NCBI RefSeq assembly: GCF_002117915.1
Contig: NZ_BDJB01000011.1
Location: 1 to 64,000, forward strand
Length of the DNA stretch: 64,000 nucleotides
Reading direction: 5' to 3'
Origin: Sphingomonas sp. TZW2008
GTDB taxonomy: Bacteria > Pseudomonadota > Alphaproteobacteria > Sphingomonadales > Sphingomonadaceae
The notes beneath the pieces were generated by a model. It did no database searches, was not told the DNA's origin, and was given only the letters and a program-made list of their open reading frames with translations. Below, one piece after another: positions 43,293 through 51,000 of the stretch. Position 1 is the first letter of the stretch, and each line of letters opens with the position of its first letter. Both the position numbers and the translations under genes were made by a program.

Positions 43293-44636
43293 TCAAGGGC
43301 GCGGCACCAGGATGAAATCCTCCTGCCCGCCGTCGAGGAAGCGGAAGCTGCCGTCGGTCGACAGGAAGCCGTTCTCCTCGTGCATGAAGCGCACTTTCTG
43401 CCCGCCCCATTCGGGCACGTTGGCCTGCGCGTTGAGCTCGATCGACCAGGCGGTGTTCGGATCGATGCGATACTCACCGCGGTGCGGCGCGGGCGCCTGG
43501 CTTTCCCAAGCGCCGATCGGCGCGCCGGCGGCGTGGCCGTGGAAGCCGATCGGGTGCGAGTAGATCGTGCCGTCGATCTTCTCCGCCTCGACCTGCCGCC
43601 GCGCGGCGGCGAGCACCTCGTTGCCGGTGCGCCCCGGCTTGAGCGCGGCGATCGTCGCCGCACGCACGCGGTTCATCGCCGCGATGCCGTCGCGCAGCCC
43701 CTTTGGCGCCTGCGTTTCGCCAGGCTTCAGGACGTAGGCGAGGCGCTGGATATCGGTGTTGAGCCCCATGTAGGTGATGCCGAAATCGACGTGCAGCATG
43801 TCGCCGGGCATGATGATCGTTGCGCCACGATGGCCCATCTCCTGCACGCTGAACGCGCCGCCATCGGCGCGCTGGATCGCCACGCTCGGCTGGAACCAGG
43901 TGTCGAGGCCCAATTGGTTGATGCGGTTGCGGAACCACCACACGACGTCGTCGGATGTGGTGACGCCGGGGGTGATGACGCGTTCGGAGAAACCCTCCTC
44001 GATGATCGCGTGCGAGATGCGCGAGATGGTGGGATAGCTCGCCATCTCTTCGGGGATGCGCGTCTCGAGCCAGCCGAGCGGCAGGCGCTCGGGGCTGACG
44101 AGGCGCTTGGCGAAATCGGGGCCGATCGCGTGCACAATCGCCTCGTAATGCGTCGCGCTGAGGCCATCGGCGAGCGGGAAGTCCTCCGACCGGTTTAGCG
44201 CGATCGTCGCGGGGTTGCGCGCGGCGATGATCCTGGCGAGCTCGGCCCACTGGTCAGGCTGTTCGTCGGGGTTCCACGCGGGCTTGAAGTCGCCGACCGG
44301 ATAGCGCGCGAGTGCGAGCTTCTCGATCGGCTTGCCGTCGCCGGGATCGAAGAAGACGAGGATGGTGCGGCGCCTGGCGTGAAGCCAGGTTGCCGGCAGC
44401 ATCGTCTCGACGACGGGATCCTCGTTATACTCGCCAGCGACGAGCACCCACATCTGCACCTTGTCGCGGCGCATCAGCGTCGGCAGGACGCGATCGAGCC
44501 GCAGCTTGAGCCAGCGATCTTCCGTTTCCGCGCGCCGCTCGAGCGGCAGAATGGCCGGCATTGCGTGGGCATGGAGATCCGCCGCAACAGGCGTCTGCCC
44601 TGCCGCCAGTGCCAGCGCCAAGATCGATACCCCCAT
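43293..44636 (-). CDS. M24-family peptidase, secreted, paralogue 3
   Basis: 447 residues from the ATG at 44636, chosen because GGGAG lies five bases upstream; 44648 is also in frame. Short signal (MGVSILALALAAGQTPVAA). Metal ligands: D-x10-D in VDFGITYMGLNTD, H in GFHGHAAGAPIG, E in WSIELNAQA and E in MHEENGFLS. Paralogue of 41831-43183, converging on it, so not a simple tandem copy. Two GTTCG inverted repeats at 44650-44664 and 44669-44683 sit directly before the start, the same motif as near the IclR-controlled operon. Confidence 0.9.
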   Translation of the reverse strand: MGVSILALALAAGQTPVAADLHAHAMPAILPLERRAETEDRWLKLRLDRVLPTLMRRDKVQMWVLVAGEYNEDPVVETMLPATWLHARRRTILVFFDPGDGKPIEKLALARYPVGDFKPAWNPDEQPDQWAELARIIAARNPATIALNRSEDFPLADGLSATHYEAIVHAIGPDFAKRLVSPERLPLGWLETRIPEEMASYPTISRISHAIIEEGFSERVITPGVTTSDDVVWWFRNRINQLGLDTWFQPSVAIQRADGGAFSVQEMGHRGATIIMPGDMLHVDFGITYMGLNTDIQRLAYVLKPGETQAPKGLRDGIAAMNRVRAATIAALKPGRTGNEVLAAARRQVEAEKIDGTIYSHPIGFHGHAAGAPIGAWESQAPAPHRGEYRIDPNTAWSIELNAQANVPEWGGQKVRFMHEENGFLSTDGSFRFLDGGQEDFILVPRP

Positions 44637-44649
44637 ATCAGCTCCCATT

Positions 44650-44683
44650 GTTCGTTAAGCGAACTTTTGTTCGACAGAAGAAC
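44650..44683. promoter_or_regulatory. Candidate IclR operator: tandem GTTCG palindromes
   Basis: GTTCG-TTAAG-CGAAC (44650-44664) is a perfect 5+5 inverted repeat; GTTCG-ACAGA-AGAAC (44669-44683) follows at 19-base spacing. They lie just upstream of the start codon of the third M24 gene (14 bases before 44636). The same half-site occurs at 34145 beside the operon promoter. Confidence 0.5.
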
Positions 44684-44907
44684 TCTAAAGCTGTCGGGAC
44701 AGGTTGTGAAGGGACAAGGTTGCGGCTCCAGCCCACCGGCGCGCCACATCGAGTGCGGCGCCTTAGCGCATCCGCGAAGCTGCGCGGACATCAAGGCCAC
44801 TATCAAGGCTGCTAGCTGGTTTCAAAGGACTGCGCGGGGGCGTGACCGACGCTTGCTCGATGACCGTCAGGTGAAACCTGTCGCCCGTTTACGCGGCCCG
44901 CCAAAGG

Positions 44908-46047
44908 TCAGAGCCTAGCGATGCGATCGCGGCGAAGCGTTGCGCCGAGACGACGTCGCAGTGGCCGATCGTAAAACTTGGCCAGCAGCAGCGCGAGAAT
45001 GCAGGCACCGACCAACGCGGCGATACCAATGGCGGGCGCGAAGGATGCGCCGTCTCGCCCGGTGAGCATCGACACCCCACGCTCGACCGGGAGCACCGCG
45101 TGTACGATGTATAGCGGGTAGGACAGCGTTCCGAGCAGCGCGTAGAGCCCGACGGTGCGGGGTTGACTGGCGAGCGCGGCAGCACACAGCAGAGGAAAGG
45201 CGACGCCGGTCACCAGCACGTCTTTCGCCCATCCCCACGATACTGGCAGCGCGAGGAGCAAGGTGGCGAGCACAAGGATCAGTGGCGCGGGCAGGCGAAG
45301 GGGAAGCACACGGCCCTGACGGTGGGCGCGTGCGATCAAAACGCCGATCGTGAACCCCGCCGTCACGCGCAGTGCGCCAAGTTCGGCATGTCGCCACTCG
45401 CTGCCGAAATCGATGCTGCCGAGACGCTGGGCGGCGAGCGCGAGCAGGGCCTCCGCGATGACGAAGATGATCAGCAGCGCCCTGCTCGATAACCCGCGCA
45501 GCAGCGCAGCATAGACGAGATTGACGCACAATTCCCAGAACAGCGACCAGCACGGGATGTCGAGCGGGAACAGATCGCTGCGTGGGGCGGGCAATATGTT
45601 GGGCAGCATTAATGCCCCAAGCACGGCAACGGGCACCAATGATCCCAGCGTCCACTGCGATTGGCCGGAGATCAGGCCGAGAAGCACGACGGCGACGCCG
45701 ATCGCATGGCCGACGAGATAGAGCGGCATCAGCCGGAGGAGGCGCGTCGCCATGAAGCTTCCGGCCCGCAATCCCTGGACCAGCCGAGCGCCATAAGCAT
45801 AGTCGATCACGATTCCGCTGACGATGAAGAACATATCGACCGCGAGATAGGCGCTTGCGAACGACCAGCCGGCAAGCATCGACTTGTAGTGAAAAGTAAC
45901 GACGGCGAGTGCCGCGATGCCGCGCAACCCGTCGAGCGTTGCGAAGAACGGTTTGGCATCACCCGTCGCGCGCCGTTCTTCGATCAGGGGCGGGGTGAGC
46001 GGATCGGGTGAAACGGGGTCTGCTGCGTGACCGCGCCCCGACGTCAC
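44908..46047 (-). CDS. Acyltransferase 3 family membrane protein (OafA/YrhL type)
   Basis: About 379 residues with some ten membrane spans. The family start FFATLDGLRGIAALAVVTFH carries the key arginine and histidine; YLAVDMFFIVSGIVI and PCWSLFWELCVNLVYAAL follow, as in OafA-type enzymes that O-acetylate glycans or lipids. The start is taken as GTG 46047, which overlaps the stop of the GH12-like gene (GTGA); an upstream GTG at 46065 is open too. The coupling points to action on the same polysaccharide. Confidence 0.9.
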   Translation of the reverse strand: MTSGRGHAADPVSPDPLTPPLIEERRATGDAKPFFATLDGLRGIAALAVVTFHYKSMLAGWSFASAYLAVDMFFIVSGIVIDYAYGARLVQGLRAGSFMATRLLRLMPLYLVGHAIGVAVVLLGLISGQSQWTLGSLVPVAVLGALMLPNILPAPRSDLFPLDIPCWSLFWELCVNLVYAALLRGLSSRALLIIFVIAEALLALAAQRLGSIDFGSEWRHAELGALRVTAGFTIGVLIARAHRQGRVLPLRLPAPLILVLATLLLALPVSWGWAKDVLVTGVAFPLLCAAALASQPRTVGLYALLGTLSYPLYIVHAVLPVERGVSMLTGRDGASFAPAIGIAALVGACILALLLAKFYDRPLRRRLGATLRRDRIARL

Positions 46048-46868
46048 TGAAATTGCACCTGCCACCGTGTGATCTCGACGCTGCCGAAACCCTTGATCGG
46101 TTCAGCGCCGATGGCGACGCCCGACACCCAGTCTTCGGGCCGAGCCAACCGCTTGGCGACCAACCAGTCGAGCGCATGGCGCATGTCGAGGATGCCCGCC
46201 GGCACGTCGCCGTCGTCGGCCGGCGAGAAGGTAAGAAAGCGGTCCTGCAATGTTGCGCGCCATGGACGCCCAGCAGGATCGGTATAGAGACCGAGCTGAC
46301 GCCCGGAGGCGACGAAGCTGCGCGTGGCAGGAGCGACGTGGAAGAACCAGCCGATCTCGAGCCGCTTCGATTCGTTCTCGCGCGGATCGCGGCGTAGGTA
46401 AAATTCGGTCAATATCGTCGCGTCGCCGAAGCGGAAATCACCCGTCCAGGCGAATGCCGTCTTCAGCACGCGAATGTCGCGCACTCGGCGCGGGGTGACC
46501 GGTGTCTCCGGTACGCCGCCGTCGTAATTGCCGTAGCCCAGGTGATGGTAACCCCATACCCCTGGGCCATTGCGCGGCGCATAGGGCGGCCATGCCCAAT
46601 TGAAGCGTGTCCGGGCGGGAAAAGCGCGAAGATCGACCCACATCGTTTCCGAAAAATTGGCCCACCGGCGCAGGATCGGCTGATCGTCGACCGCCCACGG
46701 TGAGACAAAGCCGTAATATTTCCCTGCCGTATAGGTCGTTCGTGCCTTGACGGTGATGCGATCGCCCTTGCCGCCGGCGCGAAACGCAAAAGGTGCAGCG
46801 AGGACACCGACAACCAGCGCGACCACAACCAACAGCGCAATCACGATCAAACGTCCACGGGCGGCCAA
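46044..46868 (-). CDS. Exported GH12-like protein
   Basis: 274 residues, N-terminal signal anchor (LIVIALLVVVALVVGVLAAP). The body is beta-rich with many W and Y (VWGYHHLGYGNYDGG). Two glutamates are placed as in GH12 endoglucanases: E in SKRLEIGWFFHVAP (nucleophile position) and E in GVAIGAEPIKGFGSVEI (acid/base position, usual form AGTEPF). The match is by pattern and not certain. It could hydrolyse a beta-glucan or bind the cell's own exopolysaccharide. Coupled to an acyltransferase gene. Confidence 0.5.
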   Translation of the reverse strand: MAARGRLIVIALLVVVALVVGVLAAPFAFRAGGKGDRITVKARTTYTAGKYYGFVSPWAVDDQPILRRWANFSETMWVDLRAFPARTRFNWAWPPYAPRNGPGVWGYHHLGYGNYDGGVPETPVTPRRVRDIRVLKTAFAWTGDFRFGDATILTEFYLRRDPRENESKRLEIGWFFHVAPATRSFVASGRQLGLYTDPAGRPWRATLQDRFLTFSPADDGDVPAGILDMRHALDWLVAKRLARPEDWVSGVAIGAEPIKGFGSVEITRWQVQFQ

Positions 46869-46986
46869 AACTTGCTCCTAAGGAAAGCGCGGTCAGGGGC
46901 CTCGATAGCGGCTCGATCATGCGGCGGCGATAGCGCGACATCGCCGGTAGCAAATTCGTCGCCGCTTTATCCACGCTCCTTCGTTG

Positions 46987-46999
46987 AAAGGAGGTGATC
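46987..46999 (+). promoter_or_regulatory. Exceptionally long Shine-Dalgarno sequence
   Basis: AAAGGAGGTGATC at 46987-46999 is complementary over 13 bases to the bacterial 16S rRNA 3' end (GATCACCTCCTTT). It directly touches the ATG at 47000. So long a match is rare. Confidence 0.6.
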
Positions 47000-47260
47000 A
47001 TGCTCAGAAAATCTCGTCTTACCAACCGCCTGATCAGACGCATGAGGGTTGGTCTGTCCGCGTGCCGGCCATGCGGCTTGAAATCACTGCGCTGGCGAAG
47101 ACTGGCGGCTAGCCGCGACCGCATTCCCAAGCCGATATTTACGAGTGCGCCTGCCTTTTCGACGCGGCGCTTGCGCGCGCCAGGTTATCTAGCATCCGGC
47201 ATGTTCGAAGCCTCTGATATGGAGCGATATCGTGCGTGTGCTCGTGCATCGACTTGTTAG
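47000..47260 (+). CDS. Short basic protein behind a perfect ribosome binding site (uncertain)
   Basis: 86 residues, MLRKSRLTNRLIRRMRVGLS, rich in R, S, C and A, with no folding pattern recognised. Only the extended ribosome binding site right at its ATG argues for it; the spacing of zero bases between the GATC end and ATG is normal because the GGAGG core is six bases away. The codon use is less typical than that of neighbours. It may be a short leader ORF or a decoy. Confidence 0.35.
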   Translation: MLRKSRLTNRLIRRMRVGLSACRPCGLKSLRWRRLAASRDRIPKPIFTSAPAFSTRRLRAPGYLASGMFEASDMERYRACARASTC

Positions 47261-47417
47261 AAAAATAGGCGAAGCGTGGAAGGGTAGCGCGGCTGATGCA
47301 CCTGCGCGGGCGTCACGAGAGTGGAATGCCGCTGTTGTCGCGTTCAACCCAAGGTGATCGCGCAACGGCGATTTGCGTCTTGAAGGCTTGGTGGCCGATT
47401 ACCATCGAACCGTGAAG

Positions 47418-47440
47418 CCGGGCGACACAAGGCCGCCCGG
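47418..47440 (-). terminator. Weak terminator-like hairpin after the stress protein gene
   Basis: CCGGGCG (minus 47440-47434) pairs with CGCCCGG (minus 47424-47418), 9-base loop. The following bases CTTCACGG give no T tract. Eight bases after the stop codon of the YflT-like gene. Confidence 0.4.
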
Positions 47441-47447
47441 GTTAAAA

Positions 47448-47969
47448 TCAAAGCGTAGCTGAACGAGCTTGTGACGAATTGTGCCCGCCATGGCGGTACA
47501 GCACGTCCTGAACCTGCTGATCGTCCGCGCTTCCGCTTTGAACGGTGACAATCGCACCGCCGGTCTTCAGACGATCGCCATAATAGCTGGCGTCCGCCTC
47601 GCTGACCCCGTGCTTGGTCAACGTCTCGTTCAGCGTGCCGCCAAGAGCACCGACCGCCGCGCCGATCCCGATCGCCTCAGGCACCGCGGAGGCGGCGATC
47701 GCACCGGCTGCGGCAAGCGGACCAACACCGGGTATGGCAAGTGCAATCACGCCGAGACCTGCACCAAGCGCGCCGCCGCCAAGAATGCCGCGGAGCACGT
47801 TGCGGTGATGCTCGTCTGTAATCTCGCCATCACCCGATCGTGCCGTCGTGGTGCCGTTGTGATGAGCAAGCACTGATAGATTTGCGTCTTGAACCCCTAG
47901 CGAGCGAAGCTCCGCAACGGCGCGTTCGGCTTCGGAGTGGCTGTCGAAGTAAGCAGATACTTGGGTCAT
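47448..47969 (-). CDS. Stress protein with YflT-like domain and glycine-rich hairpin
   Basis: 173 residues from the ATG at 47969. The first 50 residues (TQVSAYFDSHSEAERAVAEL, then DANLSVLAHH) are the pattern of the general-stress YflT/DUF1269-like domain. The middle (LGGGALGAGLGVIALAIPGV and AVPEAIGIGAAVGALGG) is a glycine-zipper membrane-active hairpin. The C-terminus returns to a beta-alpha pattern (GAIVTVQSGSADDQQVQDVL). An EcfG-type promoter stands 46 bases upstream, fitting general stress control. Confidence 0.8.
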   Translation of the reverse strand: MTQVSAYFDSHSEAERAVAELRSLGVQDANLSVLAHHNGTTTARSGDGEITDEHHRNVLRGILGGGALGAGLGVIALAIPGVGPLAAAGAIAASAVPEAIGIGAAVGALGGTLNETLTKHGVSEADASYYGDRLKTGGAIVTVQSGSADDQQVQDVLYRHGGHNSSQARSATL

Positions 47970-48014
47970 CGCACGTCCTCTCACAGGCGCCGCTTCATGG
48001 CGGCACGTGTCCAA

Positions 48015-48039
48015 AACCGAAAGGCAACGGTCCCGTTCC
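48015..48039 (-). promoter_or_regulatory. EcfG-type (general stress) promoter
   Basis: On the minus strand GGAAC (48039-48035), a 17-base spacer and GTT (48017-48015) match the alphaproteobacterial EcfG consensus GGAAC-N16/17-GTT. It points to the YflT-like gene, whose ATG is at 47969. Confidence 0.6.
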
Positions 48040-48346
48040 GGACACCGCTAACAAACGCCATAACCTATATAAATAAAGCAGGGTAAAGCTGAAGCTTCAG
48101 AAGATGAAAGGGCGAAAGGCGTGCGCTCGCTGAAGTCCGGTTGGGCAGAAACAGAGTTAAATGATCAGCATTAGCTGTGCGTTTGCACCCGTGGCGCGCC
48201 GGCGATCCGCAGATCTCGTTTCCTTTGATCAGGCTTTGTGCCGGCCGAGGTCCTCGGCTTCTATATTGGATCAGGTCCATCGATCTTGGCAGCGCGCATA
48301 AACACGGGATATTTGCCGGGTGGGCATATTGCGGCAGGACGCGCGC
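48040..48346. other. Intergenic region before the GH5-like gene
   Basis: Divergent spacer of about 300 bases. Apart from the EcfG-type site at its left edge no motif, hairpin or gene was recognised. Confidence 0.4.
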
Positions 48347-49747
48347 GTGTCTCCCGCTCTTCCCTGGATCGGCGTCGCCCAAGACGCTCCGTATTTCGTC
48401 GACGATCGCAATGTCGATTGGACGCCGATCGGCCAAAATGATGCGATAACCTGGCCGGAACTCGCCCCACTGTTCCGGCGGCGTGACCTGCCCGCGGTCG
48501 AGCGCCACCTCGTATGGCTTGCCGACCATGGCGTCACCTGTCTGCGCCTGATGGTCGAATATGCGCAGGGCCGACACCGCTACCTCGAGCGGCCCGACGG
48601 CAGCGCTGTGCCCGCCATGGTGCAGCTGTGGGACGATCTGTTCGCGATGTGCGAGCGGGTGGGCTTGCGCATTCTGCTGACGCCGGTCGACACCTTTTGG
48701 ACGTACCTGCGGTGGCGCCACCATCCGTGGAATGCGGCGAACGGCGGACCGGTCACCCGGCTGTCGGCCCTGTTGCCCGATCCTGCCGCGCGTGCCGCGA
48801 TCAAGGCGCGGCTTACCTTCATGGTGACGCGCTGGGGCAGCTCCGGCGCGCTATTTGCCTGGGACCTGTGGAACGAGATCCATCACGCTTGGGCCGGCGA
48901 TAGTGCCGACTGCTTCGGTGAATTCATCGCCGATCTCTCGCAGCACGTCCGCCGGTTGGAGGAGCGACTATATGGTCGCAGCCATCCGCAGACCGTGTCG
49001 CTGTTCGGGCCGGAGCTGGACTGGCGTCCGGACCTCCCCCTTGCGGAGCCGATCTTCCGCCACCCCAATCTCGATTTCGCGACGATCCATATCTATCGCT
49101 CGGGCAGCATCGACGATCCCCGCGATACCGTCACGCCGGCGCTGGCGATGGCCCGCATCGTTCGCCGCTGCCTGTCCGAAATCGGCGACGGGCGGCCCTT
49201 CCTCGATACCGAGCACGGCCCGATCCACCGCTTCAAGGACAAGCGACGCACGCTACCTGAAGATTTCGATGACGAGTACTTTCGGCACATCAGCTGGGCT
49301 CACCTGGCAAGCGGCGGGGCGGGGGGCGGCATGCGCTGGCCGAACCGCCACCCGCACATACTGACGCCCGGCATGCGCCGCGCGCAAGCTGCCATGGCGC
49401 GTTTCCAGCCGCTGATCGACTGGCAGCGCTTTGCCCGGACACCTGCCGCTGTTCGTGCCCCGGGTTTCCACGCGGTTGCGTGCAGCGACCACGATCAGGC
49501 CGTCGTTTGGCTTGTTCGTCGCGGCCACCGGACGGCGGATGGCCGCGTCGCTCATCAGGTCGCCAGCGGCTCGCGCCAAACCGTCACACTGCCGATGCCG
49601 CCTGGCCGTTATGACGTTGTCGCATGGGATACAGTGACCGGCGTCGCGATCAACTCGCAGAATTGCCTATCAAGCGACGGCATGCTTCGCTTTGCAAACG
49701 CGGACGTTGGCGCCGACCGCGCGTTTGCGGTTCGGCGCGCGGGCTGA
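48347..49747 (+). CDS. Glycoside hydrolase, GH5/cellulase-like TIM barrel
   Basis: About 466 residues. The start GTG 48347 (AGGA five bases upstream) gives SPALPWIGVAQDAPYFVDD; GTG 48320 is also in frame. No signal peptide is seen. The barrel shows the acid/base E in FAWDLWNEIHHAW and the nucleophile E in FLDTEHGPIHRFKD; Trp and His around them fit clan GH-A. The last 90 residues form a beta domain (QTVTLPMPPGRYDVVAWDTV). Without a signal it may act inside the cell on imported oligosaccharides. Confidence 0.78.
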   Translation: MSPALPWIGVAQDAPYFVDDRNVDWTPIGQNDAITWPELAPLFRRRDLPAVERHLVWLADHGVTCLRLMVEYAQGRHRYLERPDGSAVPAMVQLWDDLFAMCERVGLRILLTPVDTFWTYLRWRHHPWNAANGGPVTRLSALLPDPAARAAIKARLTFMVTRWGSSGALFAWDLWNEIHHAWAGDSADCFGEFIADLSQHVRRLEERLYGRSHPQTVSLFGPELDWRPDLPLAEPIFRHPNLDFATIHIYRSGSIDDPRDTVTPALAMARIVRRCLSEIGDGRPFLDTEHGPIHRFKDKRRTLPEDFDDEYFRHISWAHLASGGAGGGMRWPNRHPHILTPGMRRAQAAMARFQPLIDWQRFARTPAAVRAPGFHAVACSDHDQAVVWLVRRGHRTADGRVAHQVASGSRQTVTLPMPPGRYDVVAWDTVTGVAINSQNCLSSDGMLRFANADVGADRAFAVRRAG

Positions 49748-49856
49748 CGCGCGAACTAGATCCGTCCTGATGAGGCTTTAAGTGAAAGTGCAACCTGCAT
49801 TATAGACTAATTGTCATCCTCCGGTCTCTGTGGAGGCGGTTTGCGGAGGACCGACG

Positions 49857-50645
49857 ATGAGTTTTCTCAAGGGACCCGACCCGCTGAAGCTTTTCCTCGC
49901 GAAGGTCGAGGGCCGATCCAAGCTGAACGACGAGGAGCGCGATGGCATCCTCGGCTTGCCGGTGACGCCGCGACAGGTGCAGCCGCATCGCGAGATCGTG
50001 CGGCTTGGAGATACGGCAGATCATGCCTGTCTCGTGGCCAATGGCATCGTCGCAAGGTTCGCCCAGGTATTAAACGGGGCTCGCCAGATCGTCTCGATGC
50101 ATGTGGCAGGCGACATGGTGGATCTTCACTCGCTGATGCTTCCGGCTGCTCCTGCGCCGCTGGTCGCGCTTACGTCCACAACCATCCTTCAGATCCCGCA
50201 TGCCGCCCTTCGCGATCTGGTCGCGCGCTTTCCCGGCGTGAGTGCCGCTCTGTGGCGGGAGTGCGTCATCGACGGCAACATCGTCGCGCATTGGCTCGTA
50301 AACGTTGGCCGACGCGATGCGCGGGTACGCCTTGCCCATCTGATCTGTGAACTCGCGGTGCGATCGAACCAGATCGGCACGTTCATCGACGGCCGCTTTC
50401 CGATGCCCATAACCCAGGATCAGATCGCCGATGCGCTCGGCCTGACGTCGGTGCACGTGAACCGGATGATGCAGTCGCTACGCGGCGAAGGGCTGCTCGA
50501 AAGTTCGGGTCGAGAAACCACCGTCCTCGATTGGCAGGGTCTGGTACGCGCAGGAGAGTTCGATCCTCATTATCTCCATCTGCCAGACGCGGTTGCCGGC
50601 CATGCGCTACGACATGCGGAGCCATATGCGCTAAACAGCCAATAA
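49857..50645 (+). CDS. Crp/Fnr-family transcriptional regulator
   Basis: 262 residues. The cNMP-type beta barrel (about 30-130) holds VRLGDTADHACLVANGIVAR. The C-terminal winged helix has MPITQDQIADALGLTSVHVN and RMMQSLRGEGLLE, the normal Crp recognition helix (usually E/S..R). No cysteine cluster of the Fnr kind is present, so no iron-sulphur sensing. Its last 15 bases overlap the end of the convergent receiver gene. Target genes are unknown. Confidence 0.9.
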   Translation: MSFLKGPDPLKLFLAKVEGRSKLNDEERDGILGLPVTPRQVQPHREIVRLGDTADHACLVANGIVARFAQVLNGARQIVSMHVAGDMVDLHSLMLPAAPAPLVALTSTTILQIPHAALRDLVARFPGVSAALWRECVIDGNIVAHWLVNVGRRDARVRLAHLICELAVRSNQIGTFIDGRFPMPITQDQIADALGLTSVHVNRMMQSLRGEGLLESSGRETTVLDWQGLVRAGEFDPHYLHLPDAVAGHALRHAEPYALNSQ

Positions 50646-50999
50646 CAGCCGTACGATCTCCTCGACCTTGTGCGGGGCGACGGGCTTCTCGACCCTCGCC
50701 GTTCCAGCGAACGCGTCCGGAATCGCGTCCCGGTCGTACCCGGTCACGAACGCAAACGGGATCGACTGTCGCGCGAGTTCCTGCGGCAGTTCGAAATCGA
50801 TCCCGCGGCCAAGGTTGAGGTCGACGAGCGCGCAGTTCGGCGGCTTCGATCGTAGCGCGTGAGCCGCGTCCGCTGGATCAGCGAACGGGCCTACGACCTC
50901 AGCACCCGCCGCTTCCAGCGCCGCCTGAAGATCGGTCGCGAGATAGTAATCGTCCTCGAGGATAAGCACTCTAGCGTCCTGCAGCGTCGGCTCTGTCAT
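50631..50999 (-). CDS. Single-domain response regulator (partner of the HWE kinase)
   Basis: 122 residues, only a receiver: LILEDDYYLATDL, the phospho-acceptor D60 in CALVDLNLGRGIDF, T in FVTGYD and K in VEKPVAPHK. The ATG at 50999 follows the kinase stop by one base, with AGGAGG inside the kinase gene, so it is translated as part of the same operon. It is the probable phosphate target of that kinase. Confidence 0.9.
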   Translation of the reverse strand: MTEPTLQDARVLILEDDYYLATDLQAALEAAGAEVVGPFADPADAAHALRSKPPNCALVDLNLGRGIDFELPQELARQSIPFAFVTGYDRDAIPDAFAGTARVEKPVAPHKVEEIVRLLLAV

Positions 51000-51000
51000 G

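Noticed and set aside
41708..43663. Minus-strand open frame of 651 codons
   Set aside because: It lies opposite two M24 peptidase genes with full catalytic motifs. Its composition (runs of R, P, H) is that of an antisense shadow in GC-rich DNA.
33175..44636. Microcystin-degradation (mlr) cluster
   Set aside because: No CAAX-type MlrA protease, MlrC or MlrD transporter is present; the enzymes are M20 and M24 types.
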